Source of the DNA: Snodgrassella alvi
Lineage (GTDB): Bacteria; Pseudomonadota; Gammaproteobacteria; Burkholderiales; Neisseriaceae
Direction of reading: 5' to 3'
Assembly (NCBI RefSeq): GCF_002777855.1
Contig: NZ_MEIK01000030.1
Span: forward strand, 1-45,604
DNA length: 45,604 nt
Part shown: positions 20,274 through 29,998 of the stretch, piece by piece
Numbering within the stretch: the stretch's first letter is position 1
How the letters are laid out: every line of letters starts with the position of its first letter
Position numbers and translations under genes: made by a program
The notes under the pieces: model-generated
Database searches by the model: none
Told to the model about the DNA's origin: nothing
The model's input: only the letters and a program-made list of their open reading frames with translations

Positions 20274-22136
20274 ATGACCGAAATTGCTGACACTTCATCT
20301 AGTTCTGAAGACAAAAATAAATTCGATATAGCCCTGTTTCTAAAAAACCTGCCATTGGTGCCGGGGGTATATCGCATGTTGGATATTCATGACAAAGTAT
20401 TATATGTTGGCAAAGCAGTAAATTTGAAACGCCGCGTGAGCAGTTATTTTCAAAAAACCGACCTGTCCCCGCGCATTCAGCTCATGGTAAAACAGGTAGC
20501 ACGAATAGAGGTCACGGCTACTCATTCGGAAACCGAAGCATTGATACTGGAAAACAATTTTATTAAAGCTTTGTCTCCCAAATACAATATCTTATTCCGC
20601 GATGATAAAAGCTACCCCTACCTGATGCTTACCGGTCACCGTTTTCCGCAAATGGCTTATTATCGCGGTAATCTGAAAAAACCAAACCAATACTTTGGTC
20701 CCTATCCAAATGGCTACGCGGTCAGAAACAGTATCCAAACTTTACAAAAGGTTTTCCGGCTGCGTACCTGTGAAGATAGCGTATTTGAACATCGTGACCG
20801 TGCTTGTCTTCTATATCAAATCAAACGATGTTCCGGCCCTTGTGTCGGCCATATCAGTGTAGAAGACTACCAGAGTAGCGTTAAAGCTGCTGTTAGCTTT
20901 TTACAAGGCAAGACCCGAGAATTAACAGCCACACTGCATGAAAAAATGCAGCAGGCTGCTCAGCAACTGGATTTTGAAACAGCGGCGCAAGTACGAGATC
21001 AAATTCAAGCATTAGGGCTGATGCAATCCCAGCAATTTATTGACAGCAAGCAAGCTAATCAGAATGATATTGATATACTTGCCCTATCTGAAGAAAACGA
21101 TATTGTTTGTATCCATTGGGTAAGTATTCGCGGTGGCCGTCATGTTGGGGATAAAAATTTTTTCCCAGATACACGCTTTCGTGTCACTGAAAAGCTCAAT
21201 CATTACGGTGAAGCCTTTGTAGCTCAACATTATTTAGGTAAAAACAAACCAGATATAATAATCAGTAACTTTCAATTACCTAAAAGTTTATGTGATGCAC
21301 TGAATGCAGAAAACAGCCGGCAAATTCAGTTTATACATAATACTGTCGGAGAAAGGCGTGTTTGGTTGCAGATGGCGGAACGTAATGCACAGATGGCCAT
21401 TGAACAATATCGGTTGCAACAGCATAGCCAACAACACCGTATTGAAGCCCTAGCACAATTACTGGATATGGATGCAGAAAGTCTGAATCGCATTGAATGT
21501 TTTGATATCAGCCATACACAGGGGGAAGCTACAATTGCATCTTGTGTAGTATATGAGGATGAGGCTATGCAGCCAGCTAAATACCGCCGCTATAATATTA
21601 CTACAGCAAAAGCCGGTGATGATTATGCAGCTATGCGAGAAGTATTAACCCGTCGCTATGGACGGCTTGCTGATAATGATGACAGCATTGGCGCTTGGCC
21701 AGATTTGGTACTGATTGATGGCGGTAAAGGTCAGGTACATATGGCTCTAGATGTGTGGCAGGAACTGGGTATTCATATTCCGATTGTAGGTATCGCCAAA
21801 GGTCCAGAACGCAAAGCCGGTCTCGAAGAACTTATCATTCCACATCAACAGCGCAATATACGTGTAGAACCACATAATCCAGCACTGCATTTATTGCAGA
21901 CAGTACGTGACGAGTCACATCGTTTTGCCATCACAGGCCATCGCCAAAAACGAGCCAAAGCCAGAGTTACTTCTTCACTAAACAATATTCCCGGTATCGG
22001 CAGCAAACGCAGACAAGCCCTTTTAACAAGGTTTGGTGGGTTGCGTGGCGTAGTAGCTGCAAGCGTGCATGACTTAAGCCAAACAGAAGGAATCAGTCAG
22101 GCACTGGCTGAAAAAATTTATGCTGCCCTACATTAA
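20274..22136 (+). CDS. uvrC: UvrABC excinuclease subunit C
   Basis: This nucleotide excision repair endonuclease cuts on both sides of a lesion. The 620-aa chain carries an N-terminal GIY-YIG nuclease (GVYRML...VLYVGKAVNLKRRVSSYF, residues about 30-60), a Cys cluster (CLLYQIKRCSGPCVGHI), a UVR domain binding UvrB (LDFETAAQVRDQIQAL) and the RNase H-like 5' nuclease (ECFDISHTQGEATIASCVV, LVLIDGGKGQVHMAL). It ends with tandem helix-hairpin-helix motifs (NNIPGIGSKRRQALLTRFGGLRGV). The Shine-Dalgarno before the ATG is poor. A decayed second copy of its last third lies at about 23651-24064. Confidence 0.97.
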   Translation: MTEIADTSSSSEDKNKFDIALFLKNLPLVPGVYRMLDIHDKVLYVGKAVNLKRRVSSYFQKTDLSPRIQLMVKQVARIEVTATHSETEALILENNFIKALSPKYNILFRDDKSYPYLMLTGHRFPQMAYYRGNLKKPNQYFGPYPNGYAVRNSIQTLQKVFRLRTCEDSVFEHRDRACLLYQIKRCSGPCVGHISVEDYQSSVKAAVSFLQGKTRELTATLHEKMQQAAQQLDFETAAQVRDQIQALGLMQSQQFIDSKQANQNDIDILALSEENDIVCIHWVSIRGGRHVGDKNFFPDTRFRVTEKLNHYGEAFVAQHYLGKNKPDIIISNFQLPKSLCDALNAENSRQIQFIHNTVGERRVWLQMAERNAQMAIEQYRLQQHSQQHRIEALAQLLDMDAESLNRIECFDISHTQGEATIASCVVYEDEAMQPAKYRRYNITTAKAGDDYAAMREVLTRRYGRLADNDDSIGAWPDLVLIDGGKGQVHMALDVWQELGIHIPIVGIAKGPERKAGLEELIIPHQQRNIRVEPHNPALHLLQTVRDESHRFAITGHRQKRAKARVTSSLNNIPGIGSKRRQALLTRFGGLRGVVAASVHDLSQTEGISQALAEKIYAALH

Positions 22137-22221
22137 TACAAGCATATAACTTAGTATAGATTTAAATTACATAAATAATTAAGTACTTTTAATTAATAGC
22201 CTAATATAGAAATATTGCAAA

Positions 22222-22314
22222 ACACAGAAACCGTTACTGATCAGCAATTTAAATTTATTATTTTTTTCGTTAACCATATTGCTTGGTTAGATATGAATAA
22301 ATTGGTTTCTGTGT
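22222..22314 (+). other. Nested inverted repeats downstream of uvrC (structured 3' region)
   Basis: An 11-bp perfect inverted repeat (ACACAGAAACC at 22222-22232, complement at 22304-22314) encloses about 70 nt. That stretch contains a second hairpin (TAACCA 22271-22276 with TGGTTA 22284-22289). RNA from this region could form an outer stem with an internal hairpin. It is too long-looped for a standard terminator. It may be the uvrC 3' end structure, a small RNA or an ancient inverted repeat. The rest of 22137-22504 shows no gene. Confidence 0.35.
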
Positions 22315-22504
22315 CTTTCTGAACCATGGGATTGATTACTTATTTATCTTTATTTATTGCTGATATACAGTTGAGAATTTTTGCAAATTAGGCAATTTTC
22401 AAAATTATAATAATGCATATAAATCCTGAATCAATACCAGCATTTATCCTAAAATATTATCTAATAAATGCTTTTAATCAATCAAAATGATTACTAGCTT
22501 AAAC

Positions 22505-22535
22505 AAAAAATCACTTCGTTGTATGGAAGTGATTT
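22505..22535 (-). terminator. Terminator of the carboxymuconolactone decarboxylase gene
   Basis: A perfect 10-bp stem (AAATCACTTC 22508-22517, complement 22526-22535) with an 8-nt loop lies 38 bp past the stop. It runs into a U-rich tract on the minus strand. Confidence 0.85.
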
Positions 22536-22573
22536 GTGTGAACTAAATGTATAGATTCAAAAGAAAAAATATT

Positions 22574-22972
22574 TTAAATACCCACTTTGCCTTCTTCATC
22601 TCTTTTCTTAAATACTTCTTTAGCTACATTAACTGCATTTAGTACTCTAGGAAAACCCACATATGGTAAAGCTTGAATGAAAGTTTCAATGATTTCTTCT
22701 CGAGTCAGGCCCACATTCAAAGAACTATTGATATGAAAGTGTAATTGCGGTACTGTATCGCCTTGCGTAAGCAAGCTAGTGATAGTAATCATTTCTCTTT
22801 GTTTTAAATCCAGAACCCCACGTTCATAGATATCACCAAAAGCAAATTCAATGATATATTTACCTACATCTTCATACAGACCTGCTAATGAATCAATCAC
22901 AGCCTGACCACCGATTTCATCCACTTTTGCCAGATTTTTTAAACCTGTTTCAAAACGATTTAATTCAGCCAT
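22574..22972 (-). CDS. Carboxymuconolactone decarboxylase family protein
   Basis: A 132-aa alpha-helical protein of the CMD/AhpD superfamily, with the gamma-CMD-type core (REMITITSLLTQGDTVPQLHFHINSSLNVGLTREEIIETFIQALPYVGFPRVLNAV). The CxxC pair of AhpD-type peroxidases is absent, so it is not an AhpD thiol peroxidase. The family also includes true 4-carboxymuconolactone decarboxylases and many stress-associated proteins of unknown activity; no aromatic catabolism genes are nearby. AAGGGAAA precedes the ATG. It is divergent from a MerR regulator across 141 bp containing a MerR-type operator, so it is very probably the regulator's target and responds to an electrophile or redox signal. Confidence 0.85.
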   Translation of the reverse strand: MAELNRFETGLKNLAKVDEIGGQAVIDSLAGLYEDVGKYIIEFAFGDIYERGVLDLKQREMITITSLLTQGDTVPQLHFHINSSLNVGLTREEIIETFIQALPYVGFPRVLNAVNVAKEVFKKRDEEGKVGI

Positions 22973-23005
22973 TTTGTTTCCCTTTTAAGTTTTGATTACA
23001 GATTT

Positions 23006-23036
23006 AGGATAAATGCTGGAGTTCACTCCACGTCAA
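23006..23036 (-). promoter_or_regulatory. MerR-type promoter/operator for the CMD gene
   Basis: On the minus strand TTGACG (-35, 23036-23031) and TATCCT (-10, 23011-23006) are 19 bp apart. The spacer contains the perfect dyad TGGAGT-TC-ACTCCA (23017-23030). The layout matches NmlR/AdhR-type MerR sites, in which the regulator twists the overlong spacer to activate. The divergent merR gene starts 77 bp away. Confidence 0.8.
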
Positions 23037-23113
23037 CACCATTTTTTTAGTAATTTGAAAATTTCAAAATATAATAACGATTACATAAAGTAATTAAAAT
23101 ATAGATAACTAAT

Positions 23114-23470
23114 ATGCAATATTCAATTGGTCAATTTTCAAAATTGTGTGGTCTATCCATTGATACACTTCGCTTTTACGAAAAACAAGGATTAATATTT
23201 TCAACTAGAGATCAAAATAATCGCCGTGTATATACGGAAAAAGATATTAATTGGGTAAAGTTTATCCTTAGACTGAAAAAAACTGATATGAGTATAAAAA
23301 AAATGCAGGAATATGCTAGGTTGCGCTATCAGGGAAATAAAACCATACCACAAAGACTAGTTCTCCTCTTTGAGCAATTGGATTCTTTACATCTAGAGCA
23401 GGATAAACTCAATGAAAACATTAAATTTATTGAACATAAAATTAAAAGTTATCTCGAGTTGACCAAATAA
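23114..23470 (+). CDS. MerR-family transcriptional regulator
   Basis: A 118-aa regulator with the MerR winged-helix domain at the N-terminus (YSIGQFSKLCGLSIDTLRFYEKQGLI, then NNRRVYTEKDINWVKFILRLKKTDMSIKKMQEYARL). It has a long dimerisation helix (residues about 75-115). One Cys (Cys12) lies in the DNA-binding domain, and no metal-binding Cys cluster is visible, so it is unlikely to be a metal sensor. By size and operator type it resembles the NmlR/AdhR group that senses aldehydes or other electrophiles. The start at 23114 lacks a clear Shine-Dalgarno; a TATAAT (23070-23075) is a likely -10. It is divergent from, and probably activates, the CMD gene. Confidence 0.88.
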   Translation: MQYSIGQFSKLCGLSIDTLRFYEKQGLIFSTRDQNNRRVYTEKDINWVKFILRLKKTDMSIKKMQEYARLRYQGNKTIPQRLVLLFEQLDSLHLEQDKLNENIKFIEHKIKSYLELTK

Positions 23471-23650
23471 AACTAAAGACTGTAAATTCTGAATTTTAAA
23501 AAGGTTAATAATGTAGTAAAAAAACTGCTACTAAAAATGGAAATTAACAAACACGATAACATCTCAACTAAGGAGGATACTTTTTATTAAAAATGATACT
23601 GTATATCCAGAATGGCACATAATAAATATACATATATCATAAAGTACCGA
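23471..23650. other. Spacer between merR and the uvrC remnant
   Basis: AT-rich, no ORF. AAGGAGG at about 23571 resembles a Shine-Dalgarno, but no frame follows it. Weak resemblance to the middle of uvrC may extend the remnant leftwards into this stretch. Confidence 0.4.
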
Positions 23651-24064
23651 GCCATTATTTTGGTTGACTGACTGGAAATGTTAAAAGCTTATACAAATAG
23701 TCGGATGCGGATTGCTGGCCGTAATGGTCAGGTACATATGCCACTGGATGAGGGACAGAAACTCAGTATTTGAATACTAATTGTCAGCATTTTTATAAAG
23801 TACCCAAAAGTAAAACCATTTTGCCACGATACTCACACATTAACAGTGCAATATCCTCGATGAATCGCGCTATTCGACTCTACATGTATATTACAGACAA
23901 TGCATAACAATCTTATCAAATATTCGCCATTGCCTAAACGAGCTAAAGCCAAGTTGCTACATTTTGGCGGTCTGTTTAGAGTATGTATCCATTGCACAAG
24001 ATTGAAGTTAGACTGAGATAACAACAAGCATTAGCTGATAACTTTATATAGCTTTACATTAAAA
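23651..24064 (+). pseudogene. uvrC: Decayed remnant of the uvrC 3' end
   Basis: No reading frame is open, yet DNA can be followed collinearly against the last third of the intact uvrC (about 21600-22136). Clear anchors are: GGTCAGGTACATATG at about 23727, identical to uvrC near 21730; CAGTGCAATAT for CAGCGCAATAT near 21850; AAACGAGCTAAAGCC for AAACGAGCCAAAGCC (KRAKA); TTTGGCGGTCTG for TTTGGTGGGTTG (FGGL); and the end TTACATTAA for CTACATTAA at the stop. A block of roughly 60 bp covering the first helix-hairpin-helix is deleted, and many stops and indels are present. It is non-functional. The left boundary is vague; 23710-24064 is the secure core. Confidence 0.8.
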
Positions 24065-24115
24065 CATACTTGTAAATATAATTACTTTTTCTAGTTATAT
24101 TCGTAATAGATAATT

Positions 24116-24610
24116 ATGCCCAAAAATATATTAACCTTTTTTAACAAAGGAAAACTAGCTAAACAATTACTGATTTCACTTGCTAGTTATACTGTTTTTA
24201 TTATTGGTATTTTGGGATGGTATTTTTTCGATACTTGTGATCAGGCCGGTTCTTGTGCGTTTATTGCTGTATGCGCACTAATATGCTTTTTTGTTTACCT
24301 CATTATTATTAATGTCAGTATTTTCAAAGCTATTTTTTTTCATTCAGAAATGAATCCATCGCCCTCTTTAAAAACATTATCGGTGGGTCTGATTCTGTCT
24401 GTCATCCTGCTTTTCTCGTCTTGGTATGGTGGAAAATATCTAATAATCTGGTCAGGCTTTGAAATCAGCCCAGATTCAGTAGCAATATTAGTTTTTACAG
24501 CTATCCTTTTCTTTTTCTTATGCACTAGTATCAGTTCTTTTATGCTATTTCTAGCCAAACTTGCTAATAATATTTATCTGCACATTACACATAAATGTCT
24601 GCCTCACTAA
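24116..24610 (+). CDS. Four-helix membrane protein of unknown function
   Basis: A 164-aa protein with four hydrophobic segments (about residues 16-37, 47-73, 85-108 and 122-148) and short polar ends. Two Cys in the first loop (DTCDQAGSC) could form a disulfide. I do not recognise a family. The ATG at 24116 has no good Shine-Dalgarno. It follows the uvrC remnant by 51 bp and precedes the amidase gene by 294 bp of AT-rich DNA in which I see no gene; the distance argues against a tight operon. Confidence 0.6.
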   Translation: MPKNILTFFNKGKLAKQLLISLASYTVFIIGILGWYFFDTCDQAGSCAFIAVCALICFFVYLIIINVSIFKAIFFHSEMNPSPSLKTLSVGLILSVILLFSSWYGGKYLIIWSGFEISPDSVAILVFTAILFFFLCTSISSFMLFLAKLANNIYLHITHKCLPH

Positions 24611-24904
24611 ACTAAAACATACAGCCTTCCTAATTTTATTTGTTACCAACAACCCTATAGTTAATCAACAATAAACATACTATATAAATCCTATAATAGA
24701 TTGAATTAAGACAATATACTGAATATAAACCTTTAATGCATAATATTAAAAATTTAATGCTAAATAATTTGAAATTATAATATTTTATATTAGATATTGC
24801 TTAATATAATTTTAGTTATATAATGTATTACCTTTTCTTGAAAACATAACTTCAGACTTGTTTGAATCTAGAGAAGGGAAAAAAATTACAAAGGAGAAAA
24901 TAGA

Positions 24905-25681
24905 ATGTATTCTATTGATTACAATAGTTACCGCTCTGTTGGCGGTTTTAACCAGCGCGTGCGCTTTCTAGTATTACACTATACGGCAGAAAATTTTGCA
25001 GATTCTGTAAAATCTTTGAGTGGCTCAGCTACCAGTATTCATTATTTAATACCTGATGATACTGAACTCAGCTATCAAGCAGCGGGCTTTAATGAAATGC
25101 GGATTTTTAATCTAGTCTCAGAAACAGACCGTGCATGGCATGCAGGAGTTAGTAGCTGGCAAGGGCGTAATAATCTTAACGATACATCAATTGGGATCGA
25201 AATAGTTAATTTAGCTACTGATAATAACGGCATTTTTACTTTTCCACCTTATAAGCTGAATCAGTTTAAAGCGATCAAAGAGCTTTGTTTGAACATTCTG
25301 CAGCGTTATCCGGATATCAGTCCAACTAATGTTGTTGGTCACTCTGATATTGCACCTCAACGTAAAAGCGACCCCGGGGCAGCTTTCCCATGGAAAGAAC
25401 TGTATGAAGCCGGTATCGGTGCATGGTACGAGACCAAAACAAAATTACATTTCGAAACTCGGTTCAGAAAACAAGGTATTCCAGACAATTCAGAAGTGTT
25501 AAAACAGTTAAGCCGCTATGGCTATGATATTACCGGAGCAGATACCAATGCAGAACAGTTCAGTAAGTTAATCCGGGCTTTCCAGCTTCACTTTCGTCCC
25601 AAAAAATATGACGGAAAACTAGACTTTGAAACAGCAGCTATTTTATATGCACTGGTAAATAAATATTTACCTGCACAATAA
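24905..25681 (+). CDS. N-acetylmuramoyl-L-alanine amidase, AmiD/AmpDh-like, with peptidoglycan-binding domain
   Basis: This zinc amidase splits the bond between MurNAc and the stem peptide. The Amidase_2 domain (residues about 18-165) shows the Zn ligands: His in FLVLHYTAE, His in GHSDIAPQRKSDPG, and Asp in KSDPG. It also shows the substrate motif AWHAGVSSW and SIGIEIVN. A PG_binding_1 domain fills the C-terminus (about 195-258, IRAFQLHFRPKKYDGKLDFETAAILYALV). At 258 aa it matches the AmiD/AmpDh layout. There is no signal peptide or lipobox: the protein begins MYSIDYNSYRSVGGF. AAAGGAG precedes the ATG. It could act in cytoplasmic muropeptide recycling or be exported by another route, for example a type VI system. 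A strong terminator follows. Confidence 0.9.
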   Translation: MYSIDYNSYRSVGGFNQRVRFLVLHYTAENFADSVKSLSGSATSIHYLIPDDTELSYQAAGFNEMRIFNLVSETDRAWHAGVSSWQGRNNLNDTSIGIEIVNLATDNNGIFTFPPYKLNQFKAIKELCLNILQRYPDISPTNVVGHSDIAPQRKSDPGAAFPWKELYEAGIGAWYETKTKLHFETRFRKQGIPDNSEVLKQLSRYGYDITGADTNAEQFSKLIRAFQLHFRPKKYDGKLDFETAAILYALVNKYLPAQ

Positions 25682-25726
25682 ACTATTGCCGTATAGAAAA
25701 AGACGTTAAAAGCAATTATTTTTCTT

Positions 25727-25760
25727 CCACGAACCGCTAAATATGGTTCGTGGTTTTTTT
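25727..25760 (+). terminator. Terminator of the amidase gene
   Basis: A perfect 9-bp stem CCACGAACC/GGTTCGTGG (25727-25735 and 25745-25753) with a 9-nt loop is followed by seven T residues. Confidence 0.93.
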
Positions 25761-25798
25761 CAATAATCCTGCAACTTTTCTAAATTCTAATCCCTACT

Positions 25799-28009
25799 TT
25801 ACAAGCGTGTTACCGATAATACGCCTTTGACATCACTTAAATTACTCAACACGCGCGGTAAATCATTTACCTGATGTACTTCAACAGTAAAACGCAACTG
25901 AGCTTCAAGATCACGTGAAAGGGTTTGTACAGCGGTAACATTAAGACGGTTCCGTGCCAGTGTTTCTGAAATATCACGCAATAGCCCACTGCGATCACGT
26001 GCACGAATTTCAATATCGATAGCAAAGACCTGATTAGCTGAATCATTGGCCCAAGAAGCAGGTAATACCTTATCAGGTGAAATTTGCGCCAGATACTGAA
26101 ATGAAGAGCAGTTACTGCGATGAATGGAGATACCCCGTTCACGAGTAACGAAACCGATAATGTCATCTCCAAAGGCTGGTTTGCAGCATTTGGCGAGCGT
26201 GGTATAGAGCCCAGCCTCACCATCCACCAGCACACCACCAAAATTGTTTTTAATTTTACTGCGTTTGACCAGATGATTTTCTGTAACCGGTGTTTCCGGT
26301 TTTTCCATCATGGTATCAACCGCTTTCTGAATCATGCGGCCGGATACCTCTCCATGCCCCATAGCCAGATATAAATCATCTACACTGCTAAATCCAAGCG
26401 CTTCCGCCAATTTATGCGTGTTGGGCTGTACCTGTAGTTTAACCAGCTGCTTTTCCAGTGCTGTACGACCGGATTCGCGTATCGATTCTCCATTCTGCTG
26501 ACGGATAAACGCCCTGATTTTGCTGATAGCTTTATTGCTCTTCACCCATCCGTCATGCAACCAGTTTACAGAGGGCTTACCTTCACGTGCAGTGATGATT
26601 TCCACGCGTTGGCCATTTTCAAGCGGTGTGGATAAAGGCACAATCTGTCCGTCTACTTTTGCGCCCCGGCAGCGGTTACCGATGTCGGTATGCAAAGCAT
26701 AGGCAAAATCAATCGGGGTAGCACCGGCAGGTAAAGAAAATACTTTGCCATGCGGCGACAGCACATAAATGGTATCGTTAAAGAGTTCTGTTTGAAATGC
26801 ACGAGACAAGTCTTCACGATCGTTGCCGTTTTCGGCTAAATTTTCACGCCAATCGAGTAGCTGACGCAGCCAGGCAATTTTGTGCTCGTAAGCCTCATTG
26901 CCTTTACCACCCTCTTTATAGCGCCAGTGTGCAGCCACGCCGAATTCGGCATAGCGATGCATATCAAAAGTACGTATCTGGATTTCCACCCCTTTGTCTT
27001 CCGGCCCCACCACAACAGTATGCAGGCTCTGATAATCATTGGGTTTGGGATGGGCAATATAATCATCAAACTCGCCCGGAATCGGCTGCCACAGGCTGTG
27101 TACGATACCCAGCGTTGCATAACAGTCGGCTACAGTATCGACTAGAATACGCACAGCACGAATATCATACAATCCGTCAAAACTTAGTTTCTTCTTTACC
27201 ATTTTGCGGTAAATAGAATAGATATGTTTCGGCCGGCCCGCTACTTCAAAATGCATATTCAGGCGACTAAGCTGTTGTCTAAGGGTATCTACAAAGTGCT
27301 CAATATAATCCAGCCGCTCAGTGCGCTTTTCATCTAGCAAACGTGCAATTTTTTTGTATTCGTCTGGATTCTGATAACGGAAGCTTAAATCTTCAAGCTG
27401 CCATTTCAGTTGCCATACACCAAGCCGATTGGCCAGTGGGGCAAATACGGTCATGGTCTCCTTGGCCACAGCCTTTTTCAACGCTTCATCGGTTACCTTG
27501 CTCAGATAATTCATGGTCTGCGCACGCATTGCCAGCTTAATCAGCACCACGCGAATATCAGATACCATTGCAAGCAGCATCTGGCGCATGGCTTCTGCCT
27601 GCTGCTGGCGCTCTTCCGTTGTAGCCAGCGGGCTGATACTGACAAAATAGGTTAGCTTCTGCACCTGATACAAACCTGCCACCAGTTGCATTACACTCTC
27701 ACCACACTGCTCTTTTACGATGGTTTTCCAGTCAGTCACGTAGTTGGGCAGACAACTTAGTAAAGTAGCGGCCACTGCATCGGCCATTAAATCCATATCC
27801 GCTACGCTTTTGGCGGCTATCATCAGATTACTGCACAAGTTTTCACCACAAAAGGTAACTGCATTCTGCGGATAACCACTATCCATCAAAGCCTGAGCAT
27901 GCCGTAGCATTGTCGCCATAGCTGGAGGCAAAGTGGCAATATATTCATCCAGCCAAACACATGGCGCATGGGCGGGTGTGGCGAGAATAGTATCAGGCGT
28001 GCTAACCAT
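25799..28009 (-). CDS. relA: (p)ppGpp synthetase RelA
   Basis: This ribosome-associated synthetase makes (p)ppGpp in the stringent response. The 736-aa chain has a degenerate HD hydrolase region (residues about 30-180) with no His-Asp pair. It also has the synthetase domain (GRPKHIYSIYRKM, YDIRAVRILV, GEFDDYIAHPKPNDYQSLHTVV, EIQIRTFDMHRYAEFGVAAHW), TGS (TIYVLSPHGKVFSLPAGATPIDFAYALHTDIG), a zinc-finger/CC region (LAKCCKPAFGD) and a C-terminal ACT domain. EFDD is the acidic EXDD motif of monofunctional RelA, not the RXKD of bifunctional SpoT/Rel. I chose the ATG at 28009 (MVSTPDTI) with AGGT upstream; the open frame extends 41 codons further. It is divergent from apt. Confidence 0.95.
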   Translation of the reverse strand: MVSTPDTILATPAHAPCVWLDEYIATLPPAMATMLRHAQALMDSGYPQNAVTFCGENLCSNLMIAAKSVADMDLMADAVAATLLSCLPNYVTDWKTIVKEQCGESVMQLVAGLYQVQKLTYFVSISPLATTEERQQQAEAMRQMLLAMVSDIRVVLIKLAMRAQTMNYLSKVTDEALKKAVAKETMTVFAPLANRLGVWQLKWQLEDLSFRYQNPDEYKKIARLLDEKRTERLDYIEHFVDTLRQQLSRLNMHFEVAGRPKHIYSIYRKMVKKKLSFDGLYDIRAVRILVDTVADCYATLGIVHSLWQPIPGEFDDYIAHPKPNDYQSLHTVVVGPEDKGVEIQIRTFDMHRYAEFGVAAHWRYKEGGKGNEAYEHKIAWLRQLLDWRENLAENGNDREDLSRAFQTELFNDTIYVLSPHGKVFSLPAGATPIDFAYALHTDIGNRCRGAKVDGQIVPLSTPLENGQRVEIITAREGKPSVNWLHDGWVKSNKAISKIRAFIRQQNGESIRESGRTALEKQLVKLQVQPNTHKLAEALGFSSVDDLYLAMGHGEVSGRMIQKAVDTMMEKPETPVTENHLVKRSKIKNNFGGVLVDGEAGLYTTLAKCCKPAFGDDIIGFVTRERGISIHRSNCSSFQYLAQISPDKVLPASWANDSANQVFAIDIEIRARDRSGLLRDISETLARNRLNVTAVQTLSRDLEAQLRFTVEVHQVNDLPRVLSNLSDVKGVLSVTRL

Positions 28010-28204
28010 GTTATCAACCTGTTGATTTGTGTAAATTATGCTGGCAATTGTACCAAAAGCCACAAGTTTCTGCTTCAGTATGGGCTGTAGAAAAACTCGA
28101 ATAGTGCTATTATGCGCACCTTTCGCATACACTATATGCAGATAACCTCGCTCGTCCTGCGTTTATAGCTTTCGCATATAGTCTTTATTTTTAAAGGATT
28201 TATA

Positions 28205-28771
28205 ATGCAGACTCACCCTGAAGTCATAGGTGTTGAAGCGCTGGCTGCAAAAATTCGCAAAATTCCAAACTGGCCGCAGGAAGGAATTTTATTTCATGAC
28301 ATTACACCGGTATTGCAAAGTCCGCAGTATTTCCGCCTACTGGTTGATTTAATGGTCTATCGTTATATGGATCAGAAAATTGACGTAGTAGCCGGTCTGG
28401 ATGCACGAGGATTTATTATCGGTGCAGCATTAGCTTACCAGCTTAATGTTGGGTTTGTTCCCATCAGAAAAAAAGGCAAATTACCTTTCACAACGATTGC
28501 TGAAAGTTATGAACTGGAATACGGCCATGCTACTATTGAAATGCATACAGATGCTGTAAAACCCGGTACTCGAGTACTGCTGGTTGATGATCTGGTAGCT
28601 ACCGGCGGCACCATGACGGCAGGTGCCAAACTCATTCGCAAACTAGGTGCAGAAGTTGTTGAGGCTGCAGCCATAATCGAATTCACTGATTTACCTGGTG
28701 GAAAAAGAATTCGCAATGAAGGTGTTCCACTATTTACCTTGTATCAGAATTCAGGTTCTGTGGAGCAATAA
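28205..28771 (+). CDS. apt: Adenine phosphoribosyltransferase
   Basis: This purine salvage enzyme makes AMP from adenine and PRPP. The 188-aa protein has the family N-terminus ([21 protein letters not shown]), the hood and substrate motif ([26 protein letters not shown]) and the PRPP-binding loop [14 protein letters not shown] (residues about 121-134). AAAGGA precedes the ATG. It is divergent from relA, separated by about 195 bp that must hold both promoters, and is followed by a bidirectional terminator shared with kdsA. Confidence 0.97.
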   Translation: MQTHPEVIGVEALAAKIRKIPNWPQEGILFHDITPVLQSPQYFRLLVDLMVYRYMDQKIDVVAGLDARGFIIGAALAYQLNVGFVPIRKKGKLPFTTIAESYELEYGHATIEMHTDAVKPGTRVLLVDDLVATGGTMTAGAKLIRKLGAEVVEAAAIIEFTDLPGGKRIRNEGVPLFTLYQNSGSVEQ

Positions 28772-28800
28772 ATTTTTAAGCCAGTTTTACTGAGATGCAA

Positions 28801-28830
28801 AAAAGCAGAGATAAATATCTCTGCTTTTTT
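28801..28830. terminator. Bidirectional terminator between apt and kdsA
   Basis: AAAAGCAGAGATA (28801-28813) pairs perfectly with 28816-28828. The stem is A-rich on the left and T-rich on the right, so it can terminate apt (plus) and kdsA (minus). Confidence 0.9.
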
Positions 28831-28846
28831 ATTGGTATATGATCAA

Positions 28847-29998
<1,152 letters not shown>

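Noticed and set aside
28010-28132. Forty-one-codon N-terminal extension of relA
   Set aside because: It covers the region that must hold the divergent relA/apt promoters, and the family normally starts near the ATG at 28009.
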